The position numbers were made by a program, and so were the translations under genes. The notes beneath the pieces are model-generated. The model made no database searches. It had not been told where the DNA came from and saw only the letters and a program-made list of their open reading frames with translations. Shown in pieces: positions 10,570-22,500 of a DNA stretch of 64,000 nt. Numbering within the stretch: the stretch's first letter is position 1; each line of letters opens with the position of its first letter. Origin of the DNA: Achatina immaculata (taxonomy: Eukaryota > Mollusca > Gastropoda > Stylommatophora > Achatinidae); contig CM019712.1 of the NCBI GenBank assembly GCA_009760885.1, positions 29,128,057 to 29,192,056 on the forward strand. The letters are read 5' to 3'.

Positions 10570-12683
10570 TATATATGTCTTATATCTTATATCCTTCCCA
10601 TGCCATTAAACGTCACATAGGGCTCGCAAAATAGTTTGCCAGTTTTTCCTGTCTTCGGCGAGTCTTTCAACCTCATCAAAGGATTTTATGCCTGCTAATT
10701 TGGCCTATCTTAATAATGTCCTCTTCAGAGTTTCACGTGGTCTGCCTCTTTTTCTTTGGCCTGTTGTGTTCCACTTGATAGCATGTTTTGAGATTCTCTG
10801 ATCATTTCTTCTCATCAAGTGACCAACATATGTCCATCTCCTTTTCCTGATCACCCATGAGACTGGTTGTTCCGTCATCTGTCTTATCTCTGCATTGTTC
10901 TTGAATTCGTTCCACTTGATGCCGAGTATTTTTTTTAGGCATTTGTTTTCAAAAGAGTCTAATTTCTTGTCTATTTCTTTAGTTGTTTTCCAGCTTTCGC
11001 ATGCATAAATGAGGGTGGATTTTACATTTGAATTGAATAGTCTTAACTTGGTTTTTGTGCTTATAACTTTTGAATTCCATATGTTCTCAAAATCCTTGAA
11101 GATCGATGCTGCTTTTGCAATTCTGATCCTAACTTCCTTTCTAGTGTCACCATCCTGGTCTATGTAGCTGCCAGGGTATGCAAATTGATTGACTTCTTCA
11201 ATATTTGTCCCTTCTATGTGTATTTTTCCAGTTTGATTAATTGGAATTTTCATTATTTTTGTTTTGTCCTTGTTAATTTCAAGTCCTATTTTGCTAGCCA
11301 GTGAAGACAGGCTATCTGTTTCTTCTTGCATGGAATTCACATTGTTACTGATAAGAGTTATGTCATCAGCAAAATCAAGATCTTCTAGTTGGGTCCCATG
11401 TACCCAGTCAATACTTGTGTTAAATATGCAGCATTTTTTCATTATGAAGTCTGTTGTAATCCCAAAAAGTAAAGGAGACAGTATACATCCTTGTTTCACA
11501 CCTGTTTCAATCTGGAACCATTCACTCATCCCTTCTTCTGTCTTGACTGCACAAACATATCCATTGTAGAAGTCCCTAAGATGTTGACAATTTTAGATGG
11601 TATTCCATACAGACTTAAAATTCTCCATAATGAATCTCTGTGTATGCTATCAAATTCCTTTTTAAAGTCTATGAAGTTCAGTATTAATGGTTTCTGCTTT
11701 TCAATATGTTCTTTGAGTATTATTCTTAGAGTAAAGATCTGGTCAAGATAGCTTCTCCCTTTTCAAAATCCTGCTTGTTCCTCTCCCTCTCTCATTCCAG
11801 TATCCAGTATATCTTTAAGAATATTCAAAATGACCTTTTGACACAACTGATATTAAAGTTACTCCTCTCCACTTGTTACATCACTAAAGTTGCCTTTTTT
11901 TGGTATTTTAACAATTATTCCTTTTTTCCAATTAGAAGGGACCTTTTCTTCTTTCCAAATCTTGTTAAACATTCTCTGTAGTTGTCTCATGTTGTCATTA
12001 TTGATAGCTTTTAGTATTTCGGGTGTTATTTCATCTACACCTGCAGCTTTGTTGTTAGCCATTAAATTCACTGCTGTTTCAATTTCATGCAATTTAATTT
12101 AATCTAGGTTGAGATTTAGTTGTGGGGCTGGTAAGTCGGCTTCAAGGTTTAACAATTCTTTTGGGTGTGGTCGATTAAGTATTTCTTGGAAGTGTTCAGC
12201 CCATCTTTGCTTTTGGTTTTTATTTGATGTTAATAGGGTTCCAGTTTTGCTAAGGATTAGTCTTTCTTTAGATGTAATAGTACCTGTTAGCTTCTTTTGT
12301 ATGTTATATAAAGTTTTGCTGTCTCCTGTTTTTGCTGTGTTTTCTGCCTCTTTCACCATATTGTCTATGTATTCTCTTTTATCGCTTCTAGCTGAACATT
12401 TTACTTTCTTGTCTAGTTCTTTGCATGTTGCTTTCACCAGATCTTTTCCAAGATCTGTTTTTGCCTTCAGCATGTCTAATTTGACTCTCGTCTTTCATGT
12501 ATATACTTCCATGTTTTTTTCTGATATCCATGCTTTTCTATTTGGTTTTTTTCTGTCCAGCATTTGCTTTTGCTGTTGTGATTATGGCTGTGCTATAAGA
12601 ATTCCATAATTCATCTATACCTATCTCCTCAACTTGACTATGTGTTTTGGAATCATTCCAAAGCACACAGTGATAAATACACA
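10570..12683 (-). mobile_element. L2R: RTE-like non-LTR retrotransposon, degenerate
   Basis: About 2.1 kb on the minus strand with a 3' (ATAAG)n-type tail at its low end. The open segment 10705-11529 carries ETGVKQGCILSPLLFG, LEDLDFADDITLIS and the C-terminal RKRRWTYVGHLMRRN...QRKRGRPRET. 11859-12092 gives the RT N-terminal part (NWKKGIIVKIPKKG), and 12099-12473 and 12538-12650 give the upstream linker. Frames are broken at about 11530-11860. The endonuclease domain is missing, so the copy is 5'-truncated, abutting a TA microsatellite. Confidence 0.82.
10705..11529 (-). pseudogene. Reverse transcriptase fragment (L2R)
   Basis: 274 open codons with RT boxes B to E and the LINE C-terminus. FADD is intact. 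The frame opens into a disrupted region upstream, so this is a fragment of a dead element. Confidence 0.8.
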
Positions 12684-12692
12684 GTATATATA

Positions 12693-13018
12693 TATATATC
12701 ATCATCATGTGCCGTGCCGACTGGCGTTGGCTATTATGCTTCTCCAGAGTACGCGATCCTTCATGCATGCCATCAGCTCAGTTGGTGATCTCCTCTCACA
12801 CCATCCCGTCAGACTGTCCAGTATCATTTCTCTTGGTCTTCCTCTTGATCTTCTTCCTTCTATTTTTCCTGTTGTTATAATATTTTCAATGCCCCCTCTT
12901 CTCATTGCATGTCCTATGAAAGTACATTGTCTCTCTCTTATCTTTTTGACAAGGTTTTTTGTCTCTCCAGCTCTTCTCCTACATTCTTCATTAATTATTT
13001 TTGCTGTCCAGGGGATTA
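12693..13018 (-). repeat. L1R LINE 3' fragment inside TA microsatellite
   Basis: Last 110 or so codons of L1R ([17 protein letters not shown]...SRHGT), bounded by TATATA on both sides (12686-12699 and 13016-13033). It is one of several copies sitting in TA repeats. Confidence 0.85.
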
Positions 13019-13034
13019 TATATATATATATATC

Positions 13035-13580
13035 TCAACGGACTGACCAAATGGAACTGAAAAAGAAAAGCATGTGAACTGATCGTAAACACGCAGGGTA
13101 TTACAAGGTAGAGAAGAATGATTGCCAACACTTTTCAACATGCCACTTAACAAATGAAATGGAGGGGAGGGGGTGAGGGGTGGAGAAGAAGAAAGAAAAC
13201 TGGAAATGAAAATACTTTAAAGTTCAAAAATAGCAATCAATAAATTGTACCCAATTCCCTTCACTTATGATATGTCACAACTTATGCTTTGAATGCAGCT
13301 TATTTGATTATGTTTATAGTAATTATTTCATGTATCTGCAATAACACAAACGCAGTAACTTGTATGAGTACAAGTAACATATCAGGTTTATTATCTAAGT
13401 TTTGAGAACAGAATCTTTTCCGACCTGATCACGTGACAGAGAAATAACCCGCAAACAAATATGGAAGTTAACAAAATGTTTTTTTAGTTTTAAAACATTT
13501 TCTATTTTCGCTTTTCTTTCTCATTTTTTTTTCAACCCATTTTCTATTACATGGCGTGTTAGAAAGCGTTGTCGATCATA
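13035..13580. other. Unassigned spacer DNA
   Basis: A G-rich patch at about 13158-13190, otherwise AT-rich. No ORF or repeat recognised. Confidence 0.4.
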
Positions 13581-13584
13581 TATA

Positions 13585-13662
13585 TGGGTGTCTGAGTGGC
13601 GAAGTGGTTAGTGCACTGGTCTCTCATGGCAGTCATTCGAAGCCCATGTCCCAACCATCGCC
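13585..13662 (+). repeat. tRNA-like SINE head
   Basis: A-box-like GAGTGGCGAAGTGGTTAGTG and B-box-like CATTCGAAGCCC at tRNA spacing. It lacks a clean acceptor stem, so it is more likely a tRNA-derived SINE than a tRNA gene. Confidence 0.5.
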
Positions 13663-13689
13663 AGCTGTCAGCGCAACGTTTGCACATAA

Positions 13690-13994
13690 TAGCATAAATA
13701 ACATTCCGTGAAATTATATGCAAACGTTACGGTTTGAAGTACATAGGGGAGACTGACTCACGCTTAGGAGATCGATTTCGCCATCATCTCAGTGATATTT
13801 CTAAGAGAGCCTGGACACCTGTGGCTAAACATTTTTGCCTTAGTAACCACAGGGGAAAACAGGACATTTTTGTTAGTGCGATTCGTTCTTGTTCTGCTGA
13901 TGTTCGATCTCGGAAGGTCCTAGAACAGCGCCTTATTTTCCAGACTGGCTGTCTCCACCCAGCTGGAATTAACAATGTCTTCAGCTTTCTGTAA
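13690..13994 (+). repeat. Penelope-like retroelement fragment: GIY-YIG endonuclease
   Basis: The frame reads KYIGETDSRLGDRFRHHL, then PVAKHFCLSNH, SRKVLEQRLIFQ and HPAGINNVFSF, with the arrangement of the GIY-YIG nuclease at the C-terminus of Penelope-like elements. YIG is followed by the conserved GxRxxxR-type region, and the ExxxI segment (LEQRLIFQ) is present. About 86 codons end at a stop; no reverse transcriptase precedes it, so only the 3' end is left. The pyrimidine-rich sequence after it to about 14520 may be its 3' untranslated part. Confidence 0.75.
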
Positions 13995-14570
13995 CTTCTT
14001 TAGTTTTCCACTAGCCCTTTTTTTTAAACTCTACTTTCTTTCTCTACGCTACCCCTCCCTACCACCACCCTCTTTTCTTCTCTGGCAACATATTGGTGTC
14101 TATAGGGTCTTGTCCTATTCACCAGTTTCACATTTTCTCCCTGCAGGTGTTTATGTATTCATTATCTCTCCGTGTCCCTTTTTCTCCCCCCCCCCCCGAC
14201 ACCTCCTCTAGCGGCTATCATGTTTCTATTGCCTTCCCCCCCACCCCTTTCTACCACTTGTTTTCCTCCTCTCTCTCCACCTCTTCTTTACGATTGTCTC
14301 TACCGGGTATCCTTTGTTGTGGTCAGCGTGGTCCTTCCTTCTACTACACACATTTCTGTTTTCTACTTCTGGGCTCACGCCGAAATATCGGATGCTTTAT
14401 GTTTTTCATTTATACATTCTCATACTTTCTATTCGTTTTTTTTCTCACCTTACTCACTCCCTACCTCACTTTGTAAAACTGCACCATACACCTCTATCTA
14501 CCTTTAAAAAAAATTTAAACCAGTTTTACTGCAGTCGCTATCCCTTTTTACTGTGTCATAAGCGTATCTA
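13995..14570. other. Pyrimidine-rich DNA, possible Penelope 3' tail
   Basis: Strong C/T bias with C-runs. It includes CGCCGAAATATCGG near 14378. No coding potential seen. Confidence 0.4.
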
Positions 14571-14577
14571 ATCTCTG

Positions 14578-14935
14578 GTATTTCATAACCTCCAACTGTT
14601 ATGCATCGTAATATTCTTTGTCTACATCTTCTCTAACATTCCTCATTATATTTTCAATATACAAGTTAAATAAGTAAGGCGACAACATACACCCCTGACG
14701 GACCTCTTATTTTATGTCAAACCAAGTTGTTGTTTCACCATTTATTCTTACTGCTGCTTGTTGGTCTAGATACAGCAGTGATGTTAATTGTATCAAATGT
14801 GTTGGAAATCCCATTTTTTCCATTATTTCCCAGAGTTTCTGGTGTTGCACACAATCAAATGCCTTTGAGTAGTCTATAAAGGCTAAGTATAGATTCACAA
14901 CAACGTGCCCACAATATTTAAATAGATGTTGCATT
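14578..14935 (-). repeat. L3R LINE reverse-transcriptase fragment
   Basis: Minus strand encodes LYLAFIDYSKAFDCVQHQKL, an RT box A, and DQQAAVRINGETTTWFDI before box B. It matches the plus-strand L3R copy at 18137-18337 and ends just outside the inner end of the palindrome A right arm. Confidence 0.75.
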
Positions 14936-15607
14936 ATAATAGCGAAATGACAAAATGATGACCTGAGGAAAATGTAGGTAAAGTGTCGTCACGTGACTAC
15001 GAGTTGCTTTGGGAGAGAAGTCGGACAAAAGTTCGCCGAAGTCCTATCTTGGGAAGGGAGAAACGATAGAAAGTATAAACTGAGCATTCGTTTCTCTCAA
15101 CGCTTTCTAACCAGCAGCAAGTTAGTTTTTACGCGCAAGCTTAGGCTCCAAGGTAGGATAAAGTTTTCACACATCTGTGACGGGAAAATATGATGTAGTT
15201 ATCATTTTGTAGGAGGTGAAGGCGCTGTCCTATAAGGTAATCAGTGACCCATATTTGATAAGCTAACATTACGGTTAACGAACCATACCTGAGCAAGACC
15301 CTGTTCCACCTATCCATTGGTACCCCCAGTAACAGGCATAGCCAGGCTAACGGGGCAGGGATCGCCATAGTCCCCATGGTGATGGAGTCTGCTAAAGAAG
15401 TATTGCACACACCTGCTTTTTAAATGTGCTCTGGGAGTGAAAAAATAGCTGCTCCGAAAGTCGATACGATGCTGTGACTCAACACCTTCATAGTATCGGC
15501 TGCAAAGAACAACAACTCGCTGTTACAGGGAGATTGTACAAGAAGTACAAGTATCAATTGTAGCTCCCTAGTAGAAACTTTAGCTGTGGACTTTCTTTTT
15601 CATCTGT

Positions 15608-16200
15608 GTTCCATGGTTCTAGCATTCCATTTTTCTAGCGTTCCATGGCTCTAGCCTCATACGTCTACATTTATTATCCAGATAAATTGTGCAGTCTTTT
15701 GGAGGTCATGCTTTGCACCTCCAAAGTTTGTCTTCCAGTGTAGCTTTCTGTGGCCAGAGCCAGGTTCGGGCTTCTTGGCAGAGGAGGCAGAGCTGCAGGA
15801 TGTGTTCTGGGGTCAGGATACCTGTCTGTCATGTGCAGTCAGGGATGTGTGACAGGTTGAGATGATAAAGGTGTGCTTGCAGTTAGCAGTGTGGTGTGCT
15901 TAGTCTGAAGGTGGTGGTTTGTTCTTCACATGAAAGTTGCAGCATCTAATCATTAAATGATGGCTTGTGCTGGTCAGGCTATAGCTTCTTGTACTGATGC
16001 TTGATTATAGTTTTGGCTTCACTGTATGAGACAGGATGTTGATGTTGAGGTTGCCTGCTACCAGATTTGACAAGTCTGTCACCTTTTTCAGTTCCCAGCA
16101 GATCACACTGTGATGGCAAACACTGATTTGCAATTACCTTTTACTGAGAAGACTTGCACACCATTGCCTGTGGACATTTTGTGCAGTACATTTCATTAGC
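15608..16200 (-). repeat. I-like LINE 3' end and 17-bp repeat (mirror of 8240-8880)
   Basis: Inverse copy of the left-arm block. It includes the Cys/His-rich end and RNase H tail remnants on the minus strand and a few units of the 17-bp repeat at 15608-15655. Confidence 0.65.
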
Positions 16201-16309
16201 TTTGAGTCATTCTTTGTTGAGTATCTTTTCTCTGTATACATCAGCTGTGACCTTCAATGGTCAGTAAATGTGAGATTTTATCTTTGAGGGTCATACTGAA
16301 AGTTGTTAA

Positions 16310-17205
16310 CAAAATTTTTTTTTAATTAGAATTTATAGATAAAGAAAATATAAATGTATCGCCTTAATCTAGATTCTTTTCTTCACTTTTCAACTTAATC
16401 TCCATTTCTCTGCATACATTTTTCCCATCACTCTGCAAGTTTAAAATACCATCCCTGTAGATTTCCGTTCCAGCTGACCAAAGGCACAGACGCACTGCTT
16501 TCTGGACGTTCTCTCCTGTGGTAGTGATGGCCTCGCATTTGTTCTTTCACAAAACCAAAAAGATGGTAATCACTGGGTGCCAGGTCGGGGCTATAGGCAG
16601 GGTGTGGTAGAATTTCCCAACCTATTTTCTGAATTTCCTCAGTTGTCCACCAAGCAAGTTTTTCTCATAGCTTTGTGATCTTCAGTCAACAAATGTAGGA
16701 TCCAGTAGGCACAAACTTTTCTATAGCCTAGGGTTTCAATCATTTCTTTGTACTGCATTGTGTCCTGTTCCAAGATTTACAGTGATTTCAGATGCTGTGA
16801 AACGTCTGTCTTGTTTAATGAAGTCGTCAACCCTTTCCACATTATGTTCAATGGAGGCAGTTCGAGGGCGACCGCTGTGAGGCATATCTTGGATGCTCGT
16901 GTTTCCATCTTTGAAATGTTTCACCCACCACCTAACACTGCTAGCACCCATACGCACATCTCTATAAGCAAGTTGAAGTCTTTGGTGAATTTCAGCAGCG
17001 GGGATTTCCTCTTTAATGAGGAACTCAATAACAGCACGTTGACAAAACACTTCAGCACCCGCCATTTTGTTTCTGCTCTGCGTGGTCACTTGACACATGA
17101 TGATGACGTCATGTAACCTCTATATGAAGTGCAATGGATGTAGATTAAGGTGATACATTTATATTTTCTCAATCAATAAATTCTGATTTGTAAAAGATTT
17201 TTGCT
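16310..17205 (-). mobile_element. Second mariner-like element, internally deleted
   Basis: Long terminal inverted repeats: the 16315-16375 segment with AAATGTATCGCCTTAATCTA is inverted near 17139-17203. Minus-strand coding at 16736-17098 gives a mariner-type N-terminus (CQRAVIEFLIKEEIPAAEIH, SVRWWVKHFKDGN, HSGRPRTA), followed by a short C-terminal remnant containing ETLGYRKVCAYWI. At about 0.9 kb it lacks most of the catalytic domain. Absent from the left palindrome arm. Confidence 0.8.
16736..17098 (-). pseudogene. Mariner transposase N-terminal fragment
   Basis: 120 codons with two helix-turn-helix-like segments (AEIHQRLQLAYRD and FTASEITVNLGTGHNAVQ) and the GRP linker motif RPRTA between them. 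It starts MCQVTTQSRNKMAGAEVF; the family start is probably the internal MAGAEVF. Confidence 0.75.
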
Positions 17206-17319
17206 CACGACGTTTGGTATGACAATTGCCACATCTTGTTGCAAGGTTTGGTTTTTTAAGCCTACATACAAAGAATTTCTTGCAATAAATGTTCTAGAAA
17301 ATGTTATATGTTCACCATA

Positions 17320-17850
17320 TACACAGTGTTGGATGCCTTCTATCTCTCTGTCTGTTGCCCTGCCAGCTGGTGTTAGCTATCATTCTTTCCCACAATTCCC
17401 TGCTCCAAGTTCTTATTATAAGCTGTGCTGGTGTTCTTTGTCCATGCCATCTAGTTAGTACATCCAGAATTTTTTCTCTCTGTCTACCTCGATCTCTTTT
17501 GCTTTCTCTGTCTTTCCCATTGTCACAATGCATCCTAGCTTGCCTCACCGTATAACATGTCCTAAGAATTTGGATTGTCTTTTTTCTGACTTTTGTTATT
17601 GTCTGTCTTGTCTCTCCAGCCTCTCTCAAAACCTCCTCATTTGATTTCTTTGCTGTTCATGGTACTTGTAGCATTCTTCTAAGGAACCACATTTCAGTGG
17701 CTTCCAGTTGATGCTGTACTTCATTAGTGACTGACCATAGCTCACATCCATAAAATAAAATTGGGTCAGTGTAGCACTAGGGTACTCGTTTTCTCAATGA
17801 CAGTGATTTAATTACACATAATGCACTTTTTCTGGCATGTCCTAGTACTT
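17320..17850 (-). repeat. L5R LINE 3' fragment (mirror of 7490-8000)
   Basis: Minus strand encodes REAGETRQTITKVRKK, then KRDRGRQREKILDVLTRWHG and ERMIANTSWQGN. It is less decayed than its left-arm counterpart. Confidence 0.7.
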
Positions 17851-17879
17851 GAACTAGATCATATATTCAATATAAGAAT

Positions 17880-18075
17880 ATATAATAATATCCAGACTCC
17901 AGAACATATCCTCCAAGACTGCCCAAATCATGCAGACCTGAGGTGTGAGACATGGCTAGAGGACACAAGCTTGGGGCAAAAGCTTTGGGGCTCCTATCAA
18001 GATCTAGAGAGGACTACAGGCTTTGCCATGTCGACAGAGATCAAGATCTGATATGACCAACAACCTTGAGTGCAG
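17880..18075 (+). repeat. I-like LINE 3' fragment with (GAA)n tail
   Basis: Encodes QTPEHILQDCPNHADLR and LGQKLWGSYQDLERTTGF, then GAAGAAGAAGAAT. The left arm lacks it at the matching site near 7455, so it inserted in one arm only. Confidence 0.7.
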
Positions 18076-18079
18076 AAGA

Positions 18080-19362
18080 AGAAGAATAAAAGATTAATAA
18101 TAGAGAAGTGCAGAGAATATAACGTGAAGTTATATTTTATGGACTATTCAAAGGCATTTGATTGTGTATAACAGCAGAAACTTTGGGAAGTAATGGAAAA
18201 AGTGGAATTTCCAACACATGTGATACAATTAATGCCATTGCTGTTTCTAGACCAACAGGCAGCAGTAAGAGTAAATGGTGAAACAACAACTTGGTTTGAC
18301 ATAAAATAAGAGGTCCGTCTGGGTTGCATACTGTCACCTTACTTATTTAACTTGTATACTGAAAATATAATGAGGAATGTTAGAGAAGATGTAGACAAAG
18401 AATATTATGATGCCGTAACAATTGGAGGTTATGAAATACCAGATATTAGATATGCTGACGACACAGTATTACTGTCCACAACACAAAAAGGAATGGAAAA
18501 ACTAATTATGTCAGTCTGTAAGAATAGTGAAGAGCAAAATCTTTATCTTAATGCAAAGAAAACTAAATTGATGACAACTGACAAAACAAATAAGGCAGCT
18601 GAAATATGTATCAGTGAGGAAAAATTGGAAGAGGTGAAGAGTTTTGAATATATTGGATCATAAAATGATGGAGATACAATGAGGGAAATTAAAAGGAGGA
18701 CATCTATCGCTCTTCAAAAAGTAAAACAACTAAAGAAGCTGTGGAGAGGAACAGACAGAACTACAAAAATAAGATTTTTAAGGGCATACATCTTTTCCAT
18801 TGGAACATATGCCTGTGAGTCCTGAACAAACAGCTGAGATATACATTAAATGCCTTTGAATGTAAATGCTATAGAAGAGTCCTTCAAATATCATGGACAT
18901 AAAAAGAACAAATATATCCATAATTACATCTTACATTCTTCACATGCTGTTAAATGTCTCATAGGGCTTGCATGGTTGTTCTCCAAGTTTTCCTGTTTTC
19001 AGTGAGCTTTTCAACCTCATCAGGGGATTCTGTGCCTACTAATTTGACTTTTCTTAACAATGATATCAATACAAGAACTTAGTATTGAAGAAGGTTGGCT
19101 AGTAAAGAAGATTAAACAAAGAAAACTTAAGTATTTTGAACATATTAAACATCATGAGAATTTAGAGAAGACAATCATGGAAGGGTACATAATGGGAAAA
19201 AGAAAAAGAGGAAGACCAAGGTGAAGATGGCTGCAAGACATCATTGATGATCTGCGAATGGATGCATCAGCAGCAGGGCTTCTTGCTTACAAATGAGAGG
19301 CCTTCAGGAGAGCTGTTCGAGAGGCAAAGAACATGCAAATAACTGACTGACTGAACACTGAA
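18080..19362 (+). repeat. L3R LINE copy with nested L2R fragment
   Basis: The fullest L3R piece: RT box A region at 18137-18300, box [13 protein letters not shown] and ESFEYIGS-like at 18352-18663, and the C-terminus at 19066-19362 (FEHIKHHENLEKTIMEGYI, KRKRGRPR). An L2R minus-strand fragment at 18906-19065 interrupts it, as in the left arm. It ends about 80 bp before the CYP4 copy B start codon. Confidence 0.78.
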
Positions 19363-19439
19363 GAATAAGACGACCAATCAAATTTACTTCTGTTTATTTC
19401 ATGTGAAAACTGTTGTGTGATATGACCTGACAGACAAGG

Positions 19440-19580
19440 ATGATAACTGTGGCCATTGTCCTTGTGGTACTGACAGTCTTGGGGTGGAAGTATGGCCGCC
19501 GGTATCTTGCCCACAGAGCTCTGTTTAACAGTTTGCCAGGGGAGTCTTCATTCAGCTTTCTTCTTGGAAATCTGCATAAG
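19440..19580 (+). CDS. CYP4 copy B exon 1 (start codon, signal anchor)
   Basis: 47 codons from ATG at 19440; an upstream ATG at 19423 is followed at once by a stop, which supports this start. It encodes MITVAIVLVVLTVLGW, then basic residues, then ...SLPGE and LLGNLHK. Donor GTTTGT follows at 19581. An old L3R LINE 3' end finishes only about 80 bp upstream, so the 5' UTR or proximal promoter abuts transposon sequence. Confidence 0.83.
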
Positions 19581-22500
19581 GTTTGTATTGTGTGGAGACT
19601 TTGATTTTGACCTACGTGTGAATGTGACATAAAGCCATCAACTTAAGGATCTTCTGATACTAGATATTTCTTTATGAGAAACAGATATCATCATGTGCCA
19701 TGCCGACTGGCATTTGCTATTACGTTTCTCCATATTACTTTATTCTTCATGCAGGCCATCAGTTAAGTTTAGTGATCTGATCTCACACCATCTTGTCAAT
19801 ATCATTTCTCTTGGCCTTCTCCTGACTCTTCTTCCCTCTATTTTTTCCTGTTGTTACAATATTTTCAATGCCTCCTCCCATCATTTTATGTCCTATGAAA
19901 GTACATTGTCTCTCTCTCAGCTCTTCTCATACATTCTTCATTAATAATCTTTCACTGTCCATGGAATTCACAACATTCTTGTGATAAACTAATTTCTGTT
20001 GCTTCCAATGGTCTTTGTGTGGACCTGCCATGATTAACTTGAGAAACAAATACAGAACCAAATTTTGATATGCACAGACATGTAATTCACTTCATCAGAG
20101 CATGGTAGTACTTGTCTGGTAAGTCAGATCTGCTGTGGCAGGGCAGTAAGTCTTACTTCCTGTGGTACTGTCAGGGTCGCTGTTTCAGGGTAGTTCAGGG
20201 AATCAGTGGGTAAGGGAGTGTACTAAGACAGAAATTCAGAAGTACTTGTGGGACTTTTAAAGTAGTCATGGTTTGAGTTATGTTTTCAGCATACAGTATG
20301 TAATATGTCGGTTCTCGTGATTTTATCATGTTTTTTAGTATGTAGGATGTAATATGTCACTTTTATGATTTTATCATGTTTTAAGCATATAGGATATAAC
20401 AAGTCAGTTCTCATGATTTTATCATGTTTTCAAAATACAGGATGTAGTATGTCAGTTCTCATGATTTTATCATGTTTGCAGTATGTAGTACGCCAGTTCT
20501 CATGATTTTATCATGTTTCAGGCATGCAGGATGTAGTATGCCAGTTCTTATGATGTTACCATGTTCTCAGCATGCTGGATATAGTATGCCAGTTGTCATG
20601 AATTTATCTTACTTAAGAAGGATTATCATCCATGCACTCCAGACACATCCATATAGTTTTATCATGTTTCCAGTATGCAGGATGTAGTATGCCAGTTGTC
20701 ATGATTTTATCTTAATTACTTAAGAAGGATCCATGCACTCCGGATACATCCATATAGTTTTATCATGTTTCCAGTATCCAGGCCCTAATGAAGAAGGAAT
20801 GGCATACGATTTTGAGATGTCCCAAAAGTACAAATATTTTCATCGCTTTTGGGCAGGTCCCCTCGTTCCAGTTCTCTTGGTCTATCACCCAGAATCAATC
20901 CGTCCACTACTAAAGTCATCAGGTAGGGGAGAGCATTCTCAGTGTGGTAATGGAAATTGATGTCCTTAAATTGACATATAATATAAATAGAAAATAAAAT
21001 ATGTTAAATCTATGGAATAAAATGAAGTAATCCACTTTAAAAAAATAATAAATATTTTGGTTTTAAAATAAATGACGTAAAAAATACAGACATTCTATTT
21101 TTTCTATTTTTTAGTTGAATAAAGTTTAATATTATTTTTTTGGCGGCCTGGTTAGCTAAGTGGTTAGGCGCTTGGTTTGCTAATCCAGTAGTACCGGGTT
21201 CAGTCCCAGCAGTGGGATTTTTTTTCTGGTACACACCAAAAAGGCCCCGGGGTTCACCCAGCCTCAAAAAATGGGCACCAGAGAAATCTGGGAGGTAAAG
21301 TGGCCAGGCGTGATACTGACCACATCACACTTTCATGTGCTGAAGGTCATGGAAAATACAGGCCTAACACCGTATTCCTCAATATGCCTTAATGGCATGG
21401 AAACGGGAATTTTACCTTTTTTTTTTTTACCTTTATTTAGTTATTCAGTTTCAAATTAGAAATTACAGTAATTACTCTGATTTCTCTTTAAGTGCTTGTG
21501 AATGCCATAAAATAAGTTTAACATTTTTTTATCAGCTCCGAAATCAAGAGGGAAATTTTTTTCCACTGCATATGATATGGCTTTACGCTGGTTGGGAGAG
21601 GGACTGCTGATTGCCAATGGATCTCGCTGGGCTCGTAATCGACGTCTGCTTACTCCAGCATTTCATTTTGACATATTGAAGTCATACATTGATGTGTACA
21701 ATAAATGCTGTGCAGTTCTTATGGTAAGTGTATCAACAGGTCTGATTATATGGCTGACACCCTATACACTGATCACAGCGTTAACTTTTTTTCTGTTATT
21801 TCATTATTTTGTCCATCTTCTTCTTCTTCTTCTTCGTTCGCACTGTCTGTCTATATCTGCAGTCCTGTCTCTTGGATAAATTTCACTGTTTTTTGTAACT
21901 CATGTATGGAACCATAGAGCTTATCTTCTTTAGTGGTTTCACTGGGCCAGTAATTATTTCTCAGTGTCTCATAGTTGATGCAGTTCTGGAGGATATGTTC
22001 CACGGTTTGGGGCACCTGGGCACATATACATAGATTAGTAGTACCAACCTTAAACTTTGTATACATATGACTTCGGAGTCGGCTGCGTATTTTGTCCATG
22101 ATTTGATTCACACATTTGCCGTTTTGATCTCCAAATAAATTGACAGATGTGGGACAAACAAAGGTAAAGCTATGAGCTGTGAACCAGTATTTTTGCACAT
22201 GGTCAGACCATGAGTTGACCAGAAACTAGTGTGACAAGTGTGGCCGTCAGCACAAACTCCATAGCTAGCTGTGTCATTCCTGTTCTCTCCCAGATCGTTA
22301 ACCTTGGTACCGCTTTTTTTTTTCTTGAGGCTGAGTGAACCCCGGGAGGTTTTTGCAAACCACGGTTTGACTGCCTCTGTCATAAGTGGAATTTGAAATT
22401 GGGTTGCCTGGTCAGTGAGAAGGTGACATATCCACAGAGTTAATGCAGCTCCCTAGCAAGGCAGTTATGAGAAGTTAATGACATGGTGCTGTCTTACCTA

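Larger units (their letters stand above)
14972..20960. repeat. Palindrome A, right arm
   Basis: Inverted copy of 1-9135. Arm-specific insertions here are the mariner at about 16310-17205, an I-like fragment at about 17880-18075 and an unexplained block at about 15200-15560. Where the left arm has a mariner, this arm has the uninterrupted site near 20150, showing that the insertion followed the duplication or arose on one allele. Confidence 0.88.

Noticed and set aside
14370..14400. Hammerhead ribozyme in the Penelope tail (CGCCGAAATATCGG)
   Set aside because: A GAAA-containing stem-like motif is visible, but I did not find the required CTGATGA core at a suitable distance.
15141..15410. 89-codon minus-strand ORF with a hydrophobic middle
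   Set aside because: No family resemblance, no splice context, and it straddles the junction of a palindrome arm and an arm-specific block.
13585..21215. tRNA genes at 13585 and 21142
   Set aside because: A- and B-box-like motifs are present, but I could not form a full acceptor stem, and the second has a SINE body attached.
22108..22383. 91-codon minus-strand ORF next to the I-like fragment
   Set aside because: It spans the target-site duplication border and a T-run. No recognisable domain.
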